In this document: positions 33,336 to 44,800 of the stretch, one piece after another
Position numbering within the stretch: position 1 is the first letter of the stretch
Layout: every line of letters starts with the position of its first letter
Assembly: GCA_015493525.1 (NCBI GenBank)
Contig: WGCY01000041.1
Span: 1 to 64,000 of the forward strand
Length of the DNA stretch: 64,000 nucleotides
Reading direction: 5' to 3'
DNA from: Bacteroidales bacterium
GTDB lineage: Bacteria; Bacteroidota; Bacteroidia; Bacteroidales; F082
Made by a program: the position numbers and the translations under genes
Notes under the pieces: generated by a model
The model's input: the letters and a program-made list of their open reading frames with translations, nothing else
Databases searched by the model: none
Told to the model about the DNA's origin: nothing

Positions 33336-34381
33336 GGTCTTTTTTCTTTTTCAGACGGCAAAAGTATGAAAAAATAAACACAGGAAACTATTTTTATGTA
33401 AAAAGTTTCCAAAGTAAAGATTGGAGGTTGTCTTCTTAGGTTGGAAAAGTGCTGAAAAGTAAGGAAACTTACGTGAAATTTGGTGGTTTAAACCCGATGG
33501 GACAGGGGCGAGGGAGAAATTAACCACGAAGGAACACGAAGGGTTTTCACGAAGGGAACACGAAGGAATGAAGGAATGAAGGGACGAGGGGACGAAGAGA
33601 CGAAGGAATCGAAAGGGCGAGGGAGAAATTAACCACGAAGGAGCATAAAGGGGTTTCACGAAGGGAGAACGAAGGAATGAAGGGACTTCCGGGCTCATTA
33701 TTCGGATTTATAATCAGAATGTTAGAGAGGTCAGGAATTTTTAATCCCGTTCAAAAAAAATTTTCCCTCCGGATAAAACATCTTCCTGCCCTTATGGCCA
33801 CGATTAAAAATCACAACCAGCGTTAATTTTTTATCAACGGATTACACCAATTTCACGAAACGGGTTTTTCTTTTTGCCGAAGGCGAAAAGAAAAATTGAG
33901 CGCAGTACAACGGAAAAAACAAAAATTCGTGCAATCCGTTGGCGAAAAAACCTTGGTGGAATTTGGTGGTTTTCCGTTTCAAAACCGGAAGGTCCTCACA
34001 ACAATTTCTGGCTGCAAGGCCCTCGCTAATTGTTTCAGAGCTAAACGATAATAAAAATCCACTATGCGTTTAATTCTGAGCCGCACGGGGCGGAAATAGT
34101 GCGGAAGGGCGGTGTAAGAATCTTCGCTGAAAATGTTTTCCGTTTCCAACCATAAAAGCCCTTACGACAATTACCTCCCGCCACAGCCGGGACTACCACT
34201 CCCACAGTCCGCCAGAGGCGGGACGACTCAAATCGTTACCTGTGAATTTATTCACAGGTAAGACAAAAACAAAAATTCGTGCAATTCGTGTAACTCGTTG
34301 GCAAAAAAACCTTTGTGCAACTTGGTGAAACCCCTTTGTGCTCCTTCGTGGTTAGCTAACCTGGTTAGCCGATAGCAAAAC
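33336..34381. repeat. Gene-free kilobase of direct and inverted repeats
   Basis: No convincing gene. Seen: an exact 28-bp direct repeat (33506-33533 and 33615-33642); a 27-bp inverted repeat, one mismatch, between 33630-33656 and 34328-34354; a 14-bp-arm hairpin at 33865-33895 with one mismatch; and a perfect 12-bp-arm palindrome TTACCTGTGAAT/ATTCACAGGTAA (34236-34261). Purine-rich ACGAAGG motifs recur from 33525 to 33675. The single long minus-strand frame is a low-complexity product of these repeats. Confidence 0.8.
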
Positions 34382-35179
34382 TTACCGGCAGGCGTTTCCA
34401 AAGCTTTTGGCCATAACTTTCAGCAACGAATCAACGGGAGGGTTTTTGCTGAATAGTCCCAGTCCGGCAGGCCATGTTCCGTACATCGAGTTGGGGAGAA
34501 CAATGTATTTTACACCGAAATTATTTCGTAATGCTTTCACTTTTTGGTTGCGTTGCGGATACTTGCCGGAGGCTTCATACAAATCGCCGAGGTTATCGCC
34601 GGCAAGCAGCACAATATCGTACTGTTTGGAAATAACCTGTCTGCGTGGCTCTTTATCGCTCGTAGTCGTTTTCATGTAGACATGCCCGTCTGTAACCTGT
34701 GGAAAATTAAATTTACGCAGGTTCTTCATGGTGGCAGCTTTCAGTTTTATGTTGCGGTTGGTAACATAAAACACCTGAAATCCCAGTGAGTCGGCGTACC
34801 TCAAAAAGGAAACGGCACCCGGGACCGGTTTGGCGGCAGCCTGTTCGCACCAGCTGTCCCAGCATTGTGGGTAGTGGCTGTTTTTTTCGACAGACAGTGC
34901 CTGATAAGGGCTGTTGTTCAACACCGTTTCGTCAATATCAACTACTACGGCCATGTTTTTCTTTTTGGGAAATTCCTTGTGCAGCTGCGTTACCCGTTCT
35001 TTGGCCACATTGTATGCCTGATAGCACAACGCCTGATATTCTGCGGCATAATAGTTGTAAAAAGTGGCCATCAGCAGGGCGTTGTCAGCCGGATTATAGG
35101 CCTGTTTTTGCTGTGGGGCCCGGGTACACGAGAACAGCAGGGCCGACAGCAGGATGAGAAAAGTTGTTTTTATTTTCAT
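34382..35179 (-). CDS. 5'-nucleotidase, lipoprotein e(P4) family
   Basis: 265 residues. Signal peptide with lipobox FSC (Cys18). HAD class B/C acid phosphatase: nucleophile Asp81 and Asp83 in VVVDIDETVL, threonine in YVTNRN, and acidic loop LLAGDNLGDL. In Haemophilus the e(P4) protein dephosphorylates NMN and heme-associated nucleotides in the outer membrane. A minus-strand TACTTTTG box (35208-35201) is 21 bp upstream. It would release nucleosides or NR from nucleotides in the periplasm. Confidence 0.92.
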   Translation of the reverse strand: MKIKTTFLILLSALLFSCTRAPQQKQAYNPADNALLMATFYNYYAAEYQALCYQAYNVAKERVTQLHKEFPKKKNMAVVVDIDETVLNNSPYQALSVEKNSHYPQCWDSWCEQAAAKPVPGAVSFLRYADSLGFQVFYVTNRNIKLKAATMKNLRKFNFPQVTDGHVYMKTTTSDKEPRRQVISKQYDIVLLAGDNLGDLYEASGKYPQRNQKVKALRNNFGVKYIVLPNSMYGTWPAGLGLFSKNPPVDSLLKVMAKSFGNACR

Positions 35180-35238
35180 GGGAATAAGTTTTTGCGGTGC
35201 AAAAGTAAGGAAAAATAAAGGCGTTTAGGGGTATCGGG

Positions 35239-36468
35239 TTACTTGTATTGTGTTTCGTAATCCATACTGAATTTTACCGGCAGGTAAAAAGCGACCCGTA
35301 TCGGTTTTCCCCGCTGGCTTCCCGGAATCCATTGGGGCATCTCGGACACGACCTTTAGTGCCTCCCTGTCCAGCGAAGGACAAACACCCCGCATAACTTT
35401 GACATGTGAAAGCGTCCCATCTTTTTCAACAATAAAGTGTAAAAAGATTCTTCCGGTACAATGGCTGGCCTTGGCTTCCTCCGGATACTTAATGTGGGTG
35501 GCAAGATAACGCATCAAAGCCGGCGTCCCGCCTGGGAATTCAGGCATTCTTTCCACCACCATAAAAATATGTCCGGCAGTATCCCCACTGCTTACGGGAA
35601 CCTCATCCATTTGTTTTACGTCTTCATTTTTAGGTAGTAAAACAACCGGCAAATGGCCTTTCGGGACGAAGTAAGTGTATTGTATAAAGTTATATTCCAC
35701 CGTCTTGTATTCGCCCCCTTTCAGTACCACATTCTTATGGTTAAATACCACGGGCACAAACAGCCTTGCCCGTACCGGATTTCTACCCAAAATGGCAGGA
35801 TGTGCAACCGGTAACAACGATACTGCCCGGAGGGCTTCGTAATCGTAAGCGTCCTTGTGTTGTTTATCAGGCATCAGCTTAAGGTGGGTAATTGTACCGT
35901 CTTTTTCTACCACAAAACTCACCTGTATTGTGTCCACCTTGTTATGTTTTACAGTCCGCTTGGGATACCAGAGCTGGCTGGTCAGGAAGTGTTCAACCCC
36001 TGCTTTGCCCACGGCAAAAACCGGCATACTGTCCACTTTCGTGTAAATTTTATTGTCCAAAAGAGCAAGGTTCTTTATACGAAAAGCAACCACCTGCGTG
36101 GAATAGGCACGTACAGGCTTGCCATTGATGAGGCCGGGATGCCATTGAGGCATAAGCCGGAAAACGCGCAACACTTCGGCATCGCAACCGTGCCCTATTC
36201 CTTTCAGGACTTTCAGGTGCGACAGCGAACCATCCGGCTCCACCACAAAACTGACATAAACTTTGCCGGATACCCCTTGCTCTTTGGCCTCTTTGGGATA
36301 GTGCAGATGGGTGGAAATAAATTGCAAATAAGCTTCCCGATGCCCCGGAAAATAGGGCTTTTTGTTAACGGCATAGTGTACTGCTGTATCGGCAGGCTGT
36401 TGTGCCAGGGCTGTAAAATTTCCGAAAAACAATGATACACAGAGAATAAAAATAGAATACTTTTTCAT
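35239..36468 (-). CDS. Protein with three TonB C-terminal-like domains
   Basis: 409 residues with a signal peptide (FILCVSLFFGNFTALAQ). Three repeats of the TonB C-terminal fold occur at about 45-135, 150-255 and 305-405; the first and third have YPKEAKEQGVSGKVYVSFVV and YPEEAKASHCTGRIFLHFIV (20 residues each), the second is degenerate. There is no proline-rich linker and no retained transmembrane anchor, so it is unlikely to be an energy transducer; binding to peptidoglycan or TonB-dependent receptors is a guess. A TACCTTTG box (36510-36503, minus) lies 35 bp upstream. Confidence 0.8.
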   Translation of the reverse strand: MKKYSIFILCVSLFFGNFTALAQQPADTAVHYAVNKKPYFPGHREAYLQFISTHLHYPKEAKEQGVSGKVYVSFVVEPDGSLSHLKVLKGIGHGCDAEVLRVFRLMPQWHPGLINGKPVRAYSTQVVAFRIKNLALLDNKIYTKVDSMPVFAVGKAGVEHFLTSQLWYPKRTVKHNKVDTIQVSFVVEKDGTITHLKLMPDKQHKDAYDYEALRAVSLLPVAHPAILGRNPVRARLFVPVVFNHKNVVLKGGEYKTVEYNFIQYTYFVPKGHLPVVLLPKNEDVKQMDEVPVSSGDTAGHIFMVVERMPEFPGGTPALMRYLATHIKYPEEAKASHCTGRIFLHFIVEKDGTLSHVKVMRGVCPSLDREALKVVSEMPQWIPGSQRGKPIRVAFYLPVKFSMDYETQYK

Positions 36469-36724
36469 CTTGACAAAAGGTAAGCGTTATAAATCTTTTT
36501 CCCAAAGGTAAAAAACATCCGGAACAGGAAAAGGTTTTATCTGTTTCTTCAAGAAAAAATAGGTCGTTGGCCGATTTGCTAAAAACTCCTTTCCGTTCCG
36601 GGCGTTCACGCCCGGAAATAAATTGCTTTTTCATATAACCTCTTAAACACTGGAAATTTCTTTACTTTTGTATGGCCTCTTTAGGGCTGGAAATATTTTA
36701 TAAAACATTCTAAAACAAAATATT

Positions 36725-37726
36725 ATGGCGTTTAACTTGAGAAACCGGAACTTTTTAAAATTACTGGATTTTACACCGAAAGAAATGAAATTTATGCTGG
36801 AACTTGCTGCCGACCTGAAAAAGGCAAAATATGCCGGCACGGAACAGCAAAAACTGAAAGGGAAAAACATTGCTTTAATTTTTGAAAAGGCATCTACCCG
36901 TACACGGTGTGCTTTTCAGGCTGCTGCTTATGACCAGGGTGCCCACATCACTTATCTCGGGCCTACCGGTTCGCAGATGGGAAAGAAAGAGACCATGAAA
37001 GATACCGCCCGTGTGCTGGGACGCATGTACGATGGGATAGAATACCGTGGCTTTGGACAGGAAGTTGTGGAAGAGCTGGGAAAATATGCCGGCGTTCCGG
37101 TGTGGAACGGCCTGACCACCGAGTTTCACCCCACACAGGTAATGGCCGATTTCCTTACCATGATGGAACAGGTGGACAAACCTTTGCACAAGGTGGCTTT
37201 TGCCTATTGCGGCGATGCACGCAACAACATGGGCAACTCGCTGATGGTGGGTGCTGCCATGATGGGAATGGATTTTCGTTCCGTTGCCCCCAAAGCGTAC
37301 TGGCCTGAAGAGAACCTGGTGAAGACCTGTCGCGAAATTGCTAAAGAAACCGGTGCTTCCATCACGCTGACCGAGAGCGTAGATGAAGGCGTAAAAGGAG
37401 TGGATTTCCTCTATACCGATGTCTGGGTTTCCATGGGTGAACCGGATGAAGTGTGGGCAGAACGCATCAAGATGTTGCTGCCTTATCAGATAAATATGGA
37501 TATGATAAAAAAGACAGGCAACCCGAAAGTAAAATTCCTGCATTGCCTGCCATCGTTCCACAATACGGACACGGTCATTGGAAAAGAGATTTATGAGAAA
37601 TACGGACTTGAAGCCATGGAAGTTACCGATGAAGTCTTTGAATCTGAACACTCGGTGGTTTTTGATGAGGCCGAAAACCGTTTGCATACCATAAAAGCCA
37701 TTATGGTGGCTACTTTGGGAGAATAA
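36725..37726 (+). CDS. argF: Ornithine carbamoyltransferase
   Basis: 333 residues, nearly colinear with E. coli ArgF: carbamoyl-phosphate motif STRTR, EFHPTQ, and the ornithine-site HCLPSFHN (usual form HCLPAFHD). Converts ornithine and carbamoyl phosphate to citrulline. Many Bacteroidota instead use acetyl- or succinyl-ornithine carbamoyltransferase for arginine synthesis; this one is the classical type and could serve catabolism. No other arginine gene is near. A TACTTTTG box (36663-36670) lies 55 bp upstream. Confidence 0.93.
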   Translation: MAFNLRNRNFLKLLDFTPKEMKFMLELAADLKKAKYAGTEQQKLKGKNIALIFEKASTRTRCAFQAAAYDQGAHITYLGPTGSQMGKKETMKDTARVLGRMYDGIEYRGFGQEVVEELGKYAGVPVWNGLTTEFHPTQVMADFLTMMEQVDKPLHKVAFAYCGDARNNMGNSLMVGAAMMGMDFRSVAPKAYWPEENLVKTCREIAKETGASITLTESVDEGVKGVDFLYTDVWVSMGEPDEVWAERIKMLLPYQINMDMIKKTGNPKVKFLHCLPSFHNTDTVIGKEIYEKYGLEAMEVTDEVFESEHSVVFDEAENRLHTIKAIMVATLGE

Positions 37727-37763
37727 GTTCCTGCTATTAACCAAAAAGGTATGCCGGAAAAAT

Positions 37764-37793
37764 AAAAAAGCCTGCTGAAAAGCAGGCTTTTTT
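37764..37793. terminator. Bidirectional terminator between argF and the convergent gene
   Basis: AAAAAAGCCTGCT and AGCAGGCTTTTTT form a perfect stem with a four-base loop, flanked by A-run and T-run, so it can work on both strands. Confidence 0.88.
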
Positions 37794-37810
37794 ATTTTTT
37801 GAAGTTTTCT

Positions 37811-38734
37811 TTAGCGCAGGCTCAACGAAGCATGGCCGATAGAATTTTCTCCTTCATAGATATCCACTTTATAAGTTCCTGGCATAAGTTTCTGGGTAGC
37901 CCTTCGCGACCAGATCATACACACATTTACCGATTGGTTTTGATAATTGATGTCCTTTTTAGCGGTGTACTGCAGCCGTTTGCCCTTGTACATGAAAGAG
38001 TATTTCTCATCACTGCTGACAACAAGGATTTTTTTGTCAGGTTGGGCAATACGCATATAAACGGTACGCATGCCCGGTTTAGAGATATTGTTGTCTGCAA
38101 CGGTAAAACAAACTTTGATCCTGCTTACTCTTTTTACCTTATCGGTTTTGCGTTCACGGCCGGCTCCCGTAACGTGGACAGCCTCTACTTTGTACCCGTA
38201 GGTACGCAAGATAGCCGCTTGTTGTACCTTACCACGCAATACCTTTTTCTCTGAAACAAGCTGGGCATTTTTTTGTTTTTCCTGTTGCAGGACCTCTTTT
38301 ATCTCGTGGTTCTCTTTCGTCAAAGCATGGTTCTCTTTGTATAACGAATCCATTTGAAGAACATAACCCTGGGCAATTTTCTGCAGGCTGCGGAGTTTCT
38401 TTTTAATCTTATAGTACTCCCACTTATAATTCATCATCTTTTTGATCTCCTTCACTTTGGCCTGAATGACACTGTCTTTCACCGAAAGAGAATCGGACAG
38501 CTCACCATATTCTGCTTTTATTTTATTGTGGACGGCCATGAGCGAATCCAACTGTGCTTTAAACTCAGTACGTTGGGCTTCTTTGAGAACTTTCTCTTTG
38601 TGTGCCTGATCGATTGCTCCAACGCCCCAGATAGCGAGGCCGATGATAACAATGGCAAGGATGGCAATTAACACCAGCAGTCCTGCTGCCGGTTTTTTCT
38701 TGTTGTTTTTTACTACCTGATTCTGATCTTCCAT
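37811..38734 (-). CDS. Membrane-anchored coiled-coil protein
   Basis: 307 residues. Basic N-terminus, one membrane helix (about 17-41), a long coiled coil (45-175, rich in K/E/L with heptads such as LQMDSLYKENHALTKENHEI in 20-residue view), then a beta-rich C-terminal domain of about 120 residues. The latter contains VRVTGAG-like and RTVYMRIAQPD strands. This architecture recurs in Bacteroidota but I cannot name a function. A TAGTTTTG box (38762-38755, minus) lies 21 bp upstream. Confidence 0.75.
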   Translation of the reverse strand: MEDQNQVVKNNKKKPAAGLLVLIAILAIVIIGLAIWGVGAIDQAHKEKVLKEAQRTEFKAQLDSLMAVHNKIKAEYGELSDSLSVKDSVIQAKVKEIKKMMNYKWEYYKIKKKLRSLQKIAQGYVLQMDSLYKENHALTKENHEIKEVLQQEKQKNAQLVSEKKVLRGKVQQAAILRTYGYKVEAVHVTGAGRERKTDKVKRVSRIKVCFTVADNNISKPGMRTVYMRIAQPDKKILVVSSDEKYSFMYKGKRLQYTAKKDINYQNQSVNVCMIWSRRATQKLMPGTYKVDIYEGENSIGHASLSLR

Positions 38735-38850
38735 GATGTTAAAATTATTTTTTGCAAAACTACTACAAAATACAGCAAAATATCCCGAATGAACACATTT
38801 TTAATTTGTTGAGAAGAATTTCATTCCTTTTTCCGTAAAAAGAACGTATT

Positions 38851-41800
38851 TCACTGCACTTTTATTTTAATTCCCGATGAATGGGCAGTCATTGAAGGCA
38901 GGTATAAGCTCTGAATCCTGGCAATGCCTTCCGTAAAAGAACCTTTTTGGGTAACCAGCAACGGATATTCCAATACAAAAGTCCCCCTGGGCAAATGGCG
39001 GATAAAGAAATGGGTGGCCGCATCTTTTATCTCCTCGTAATATCGGAGGCCACCCTCTGTTTTGTACGACGAAAGCAATGTTTCCGGCTCAAAAGTGGCT
39101 GCCCGCATGTCCTGGACATGGATAAAATCGATGGCCCGTGTGGCATGAATTATCAGGCGTACCATAATCCGGTTGCCCAATTGCAACGGGGCATCTTCAG
39201 AAACTTTGACCCACTCATTGCCTTTTGGATGGCGTACTTCCTTAAAGAGGGCTTTTTCGATGGAAACAGCACCTGCCTGATGGCTTACCTCGTCAAGGTT
39301 TTCAAAATACTGCCAGTAGGCACTGCCGTAAGCCATTCCTTTGTTGGGGTTGCTGACGGTAATTTTTCCTAAAGCCGGGACAATTTCGGCATTTGTCCAT
39401 ACCTTTTTTATAAAACCACTTCCGGCCGTGCCAGGCAGGTCCGTTCCGGGTAATTTTTCCCCGTTTCCCAACTTTATTTTCACTCCGCTGGTTTCGGAGA
39501 GCAACGGACTGCCGTTCATAAGCAGTGCATACACAGCGTCAGCCGTCGCTTTGGTGCCCGGCCAATAGTTGGCCTGTTTCTGCATCAGCAGCCAGGTTTT
39601 CATTTTGTCGACCGAACGCGTATCGTTCATCACTTCCGCAAAAGCTTTCATAATGTTTACTTCCGTGGAAATATCAGACTGATTGGTATAACGGTTGTTA
39701 CTTCTCCAGTACATTCCGTTTTCTTTGTTTAGCAACGATTTCTCATTCAGTGCCCTGATGATGGCTTCGGCCTGGTTGCCCCATCCCAGGCGGTTCAGTG
39801 TGATGGCAGAAAGTGCCTGCAGATTGTTGTTCAGGCGGGGCCAATATTTTTTTATTTGTCCGCTGAAATAGTCAAAGGCTTTTTGTGCCTCTTTGCCGGC
39901 AGGAATTGTGGCCGGGAAACCGGAACGCAGGTAACAATACCGGATTTGTTCCTGGGTAAGATGGTTGTTGTTGAGGGTTTTCGGATACCGCTTTTCTAAT
40001 ACACTGTATTTCCGTGCCATTTCATTGTCAAGAAAACGAAGGCCTTTTTGCAACATTTTTTTCAAAGCAGGTTGCTGGTTTAGGTCGATGGCTTTCATCC
40101 GGATAAGATCGGCAATGCCTGACAAAATGTTTTCAGTTGTGAAGAAGTCGGCGGGCATATCCTGAAACCATGGCCATGCCCCCGATGGAAGCTGTGCTGC
40201 CATGAGCCTGTTCAGGGCCGTTTGTTGTTTCTGCTGCATCTGGTTCAAGTCAAAAAAGAGGGCTATCCGACGTTTTTGTTCCGTTTCGGTACGGGCATCC
40301 AGGACCCAGGGGGTAGCTTGCAATACAATGTCTTTCAGTTCCCTATTCTTTTGTAAAGCAGACAAAAAAACATCGGGGCTTTGTTGCTTCCATTGTTGAA
40401 AAACCTGTTGAATACGGGGATAAGCTTTCAACAAACTTCCCGCAAGGGCATGGGCATAAAACCGGTAAAAAATGTTTTCCGAACTTTCGTATGTCGTCTT
40501 GTCCAGATAGGGCAGGGCCTGCACGGCATACCAGGCCGGATGGGATGTAAAGGTCAATGTATAACGGAAATTTTTCCGGCTTGCCGATGTGTCATGTAGA
40601 AAATGGTTGAAGACAAATGTTTTCTGCTGGTTTCCGGCGATAAACAGCGGCATGCTCTCGGTTATCAGTGTCCGGTTGTTCAGTACCGGAATCATGCGCT
40701 GTTCGCCATCCGAATTCTCACCGGAAACCGCTTTTATCCGGTAAGCAAGGAACTGAATGTTTTTCGGAATACGTATCAGCCACGACACCAAAGCATTGTT
40801 GCCGGAAGCGATGCTTACCTGCCGGGCTGTCGCTTTGCGGGTAATAAAAACAGGGAGTTTTTCCCCATTCTCGGGGTTGAAAAATTCAATAGTTACCTTA
40901 ACGGGAAGGGTTTTCTTTGATAAGTTAGACAACCTCGCCGTAAAGACAAGCCTGTCGCCCTGACGAACGAAACGGGGCAAATTCGGAATAACCATGAGTG
41001 CTTTGCGGGCGACGAAATTTTTCTCAAAGTTGCCGGTTTTCATGTCTTTGGTATAAGCCAGGGCCATAAATTTCCATTGCGTCAGCGCATCGGGCGTAGT
41101 AAAATGAAAATGTACACTTCCGGTGCTGTCTGTCAGCAGGTTCGGATAGAAAAAGGCCGTTGCGTTAAAATTGGTGCGTAGCGGCTGCACAGGCTTTTTC
41201 TTTTCGGGGGGCAACAGGGCAGATGGGTTGGAAACTTTTTTCTCTTTGGCCAAAAATTGTGCCGTGGGAGCAGGAACAACCTCATTTTCCATCTCCAATT
41301 GCCTGCCGACAGTATGATAAACGGGTGTGTTTTGCGAAAAAACAGGATAGCCAAACCAGTTGATTCTCGGATAGTGAATCCTTGTCTCCGGGAGCCAGGG
41401 CGTATGCTCACTGAACAAAGACCGGTTATAACTTGTGCCAAACAGATAAGAACGCCATGATTGTCCTGCTATTTTGGTGCGGTAGGGGAACATTTTCCAA
41501 TGGTTGGCAGCATACACATCCAGCGAAGCATCGTACATGCCGGCAAGCAAAAAGGCGGGCTGGCTTTTACCGGAAGCTGTTTTTATTTTTATGGCCCAAT
41601 GCTCTTTTTCGCCCGGCTTCAGATAGTTCCGGCTGGTTTGTAAACTCACTGACAGCTTCTTGTTTGTAAAAGGGACCTGAACAGTTTGTGTCCACGAATA
41701 AAGCCGGTTGGCCTCTATTGACATCAGACGTACCACAAAGTTGCCACGGAATGGTTCTGAAACGGGGATTTCCAGTTTTGTCAGCTTTTTGCCGGTTGTT

Positions 41801-44800
41801 ATCCACTGCCGGTGGACGATTTCCCTGCCATTCTGTATTTCATAAAACATTCGCATACTACCGGAAGCAGAGCCGATATCCAGCTTCAGGACGTCTCCCG
41901 GTTCGGCCTTTGTTGAGGAGAGATGGTGCCAAAAAACCGTTTTTGACGGGAGCCTGGACGAACGTGCAGACAATAGCGTAAAGAATTTGTGCACAGAGGC
42001 TTCCGGCTCCTCTTTTACATTTGCCAACAACAAATATTCGCCGGGTTTGAGCTTCTTTATCCTTTTTGCCAGGAATTGCCTGTTTCCCTGAACAGGAATG
42101 TCTTCGGAAACAAGCAACGTCTTTTTCCAGCTGTTTTTGTCATTTTCGTTGCGGAAAGCGTAATGTGGAAAATTTCTCACGAAATAGTCCCGGCCGATAA
42201 GCACCGTATCCGGTTTCGGCCATAAACGTTTGAGAAAATAATTGTCTGGTGCCGATAGTCTGTAAAGTTTTACCTGAACGGCCGCCGGCACTTTTGCACC
42301 GGAAAGGTTTCTGGTTTCGATACCGATTCCCGGGGAATGTTCGCGAATTATGTTGCTGCCGGCATGAATTTTCAGTAATACGGCCAACCGCGACAGCCTG
42401 ATTTCATGTGTGGCTGTATGGGTTTCGCCACTCGCATCGGTAGCCTCGGCATGGATGACAAAACGATATACGGGACAAGCCTTACCGGGAATATTTTTGT
42501 CGGCCAATGATTGGAAAGCGATATGAAATGTTCCCTTGCTGTCAGTATGCACCGTGCCGGCTGCTATATTTTTTTTAACAGAAGGGAATGGATAGCCGTA
42601 TTCAAAATAGGGCATCGGGAAATAGCTCTCCCGTTTTACCGTGTACCTGACAGGGATATTTTTGGGAATACCGCCGAAATAATAGGCGACTTTTCCCGTA
42701 ACAGTTACTTTCTCATTCAAAGCATAAGCCCTTTTCAGGGTATCGAAATCCACATAAAAAGCCGGACGTTTATAATTTTCCATCAGGAAGCCTTTCATTC
42801 CCGTGGATGTTTTCAGGATAAACCTGCCGTTAAGTGCTTCATTGGGCAACACAAATGAGCCGCTCACCGATCCGGAGGCATCGGTTACAAGATGCCGTTC
42901 GTTTAGCTTTTTATATTGTGCATTCAACAGTTGTACATCTACTTTTCGGCCTGCTTCAATGTGTGCATTATTGCCTTTTATGGTTACTTCAACTGCTTTG
43001 AAATAAACGGTTTGCCCCGGCCTGTATATGGCCCGGTCAGTAAAAAAGTAAGTGTGTTTGTATGGTTTTTCTTTGTAAAGCGATCCGTAAAAACGGGCGA
43101 AAGTGTTGACAAGGGTCGTATCCCCATCTTTGGCAGCTTCGAGGATAAAACCATTGTAATGGTCATCCTGTTTCAGTGGAATTTGAACAAAGCCGTTGTT
43201 ATCGGTAGAAAATGTGCCGAGCGAAACAAGCCTGTGCTGTCGTGAACGGTAGTTGTAGGTACTGGCAAATATTTTCACCACAACCTTTGAAACAGCCCTT
43301 CCGGACGAACGTTTCAAAAGATAAACATCCAAAGCCTGGGCATGGTTGTTTTTTTTCGAAAGCATGGCCAGTTGTGTAACCTGTACCTTCTGGTAATGCA
43401 CCGTGGTTTTTTCCGTGAACCGGGAATTGTCCGATACAAAGACGACGTACAAACCGGCGGGAAGGGCGGGTATTGCTATTTCGGCCGTATGGTTTTTATG
43501 GTCAGGGGAAAAAGGAAAAGTCTGTGACCAGCTTTTAAATGCAGGTTGCCCGAGATATTTCTGCATTTGGGTGCGAACGTTATCGCTTGTATTTCCCGGT
43601 TTGACAACTGCGGGAATTCTTACGATTTTGAACCACAGTTTCGGACTGTTTTTTACCCTTACCAAGGCAAGGGCGGATTTGTCGGGCAACAAAGCCTGCT
43701 GCATTTGTATTCCGAAAGCCGGTTGGTTGATTTGCGAAAGAATATTCTTACAGTTGTTGGCAAAAGGGGCCGTAGGAAAGTCCTGCAAAGCTTTCTTACA
43801 AATTTTTTCTGCTTTAAGGAGAAAATTGGTATTGCTTTGGCGGTATTGGCCCATCCTGAGGTAAGTTTGTGCAAGCCGGCTGGCAATTTCAACGGAAATA
43901 GCCTCTTGATTATACTGTTGCAATTCGTTTTCCAGGGCGTGGGAAAAGGCTGTTTCTGTGGCAAAGTTGCCGGGCAGCAAAGATTTTACGAAATCTAACC
44001 GTTTCAGGTCAATGTCTGCAAACGCAGCTTTGTGATGGTTGGCTTGATGCAACCGTAACAAATGCTGAAACAGCAACAGCACACTGCCCGTTGGGGAATT
44101 TTTTTCACGGAAAAAATTCATTTTAAGGAAATCCGCAGCAGGGGCAAACAGGCTGGTATCCGGTGCTGTTTCACTTTTAGGAAGCCATCTCCGGGCATCG
44201 TTGGAGGAGAAATATCCAATGGCCCGGTTGGCGAGTAAATCGTAAAGCGTGGGCCACAGTTTATAGCCATTGCTGTCGTTTTGGAGGACGACAGAGAAAT
44301 CGCCGAGGGGGATTTTTTTTAATAATTCGGGCGATGACACCGACGAAAGATAGGCTTTCCTGATCTTCAGGTTCCACTGTTTTGCGTTGAGCGTTTCCAG
44401 TGCGGTGTCATTAGTGGCGGAAGTTTTCCGGTTGAGTATCTCAATCAGATGACGGTGGAAATAGCCCTGGTATAATTGCCCGAGCAGGGAACCAAGCAAT
44501 TGCTTTTCCGGATTTGGAGCTGTTTCCCACTCTTTTTCAAAGAGATAAATACTTTTTGACCGGAACCCCTCCTGATAGCTGCTTTGCAGGCTAATACGGT
44601 TGATGAGGGCTTTTATCACCTGGCTTTCATTGCCTTCGGCTTTGGCCTTTGCGTAAATGAGGTTGACCGTTTTCAGTGCTGATTTCGGAAGGTCTTTTTG
44701 GGAGTATTGTTTAACTTTTTTCCAGAGACGGGCGTAATTGTCCTGTTTGGTGTTTGCCTGCCACGATACCAGCAGCACAAACACAGTAATGCTTACCAAA

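Noticed and set aside
33351-33698. 115-codon minus-strand frame
   Set aside because: Reads through purine-rich repeats and gives low-complexity Ser/Phe/Pro sequence; no family resemblance.
36875-37744. 289-codon minus-strand open frame
   Set aside because: Antisense to argF; His/Phe-rich shadow.
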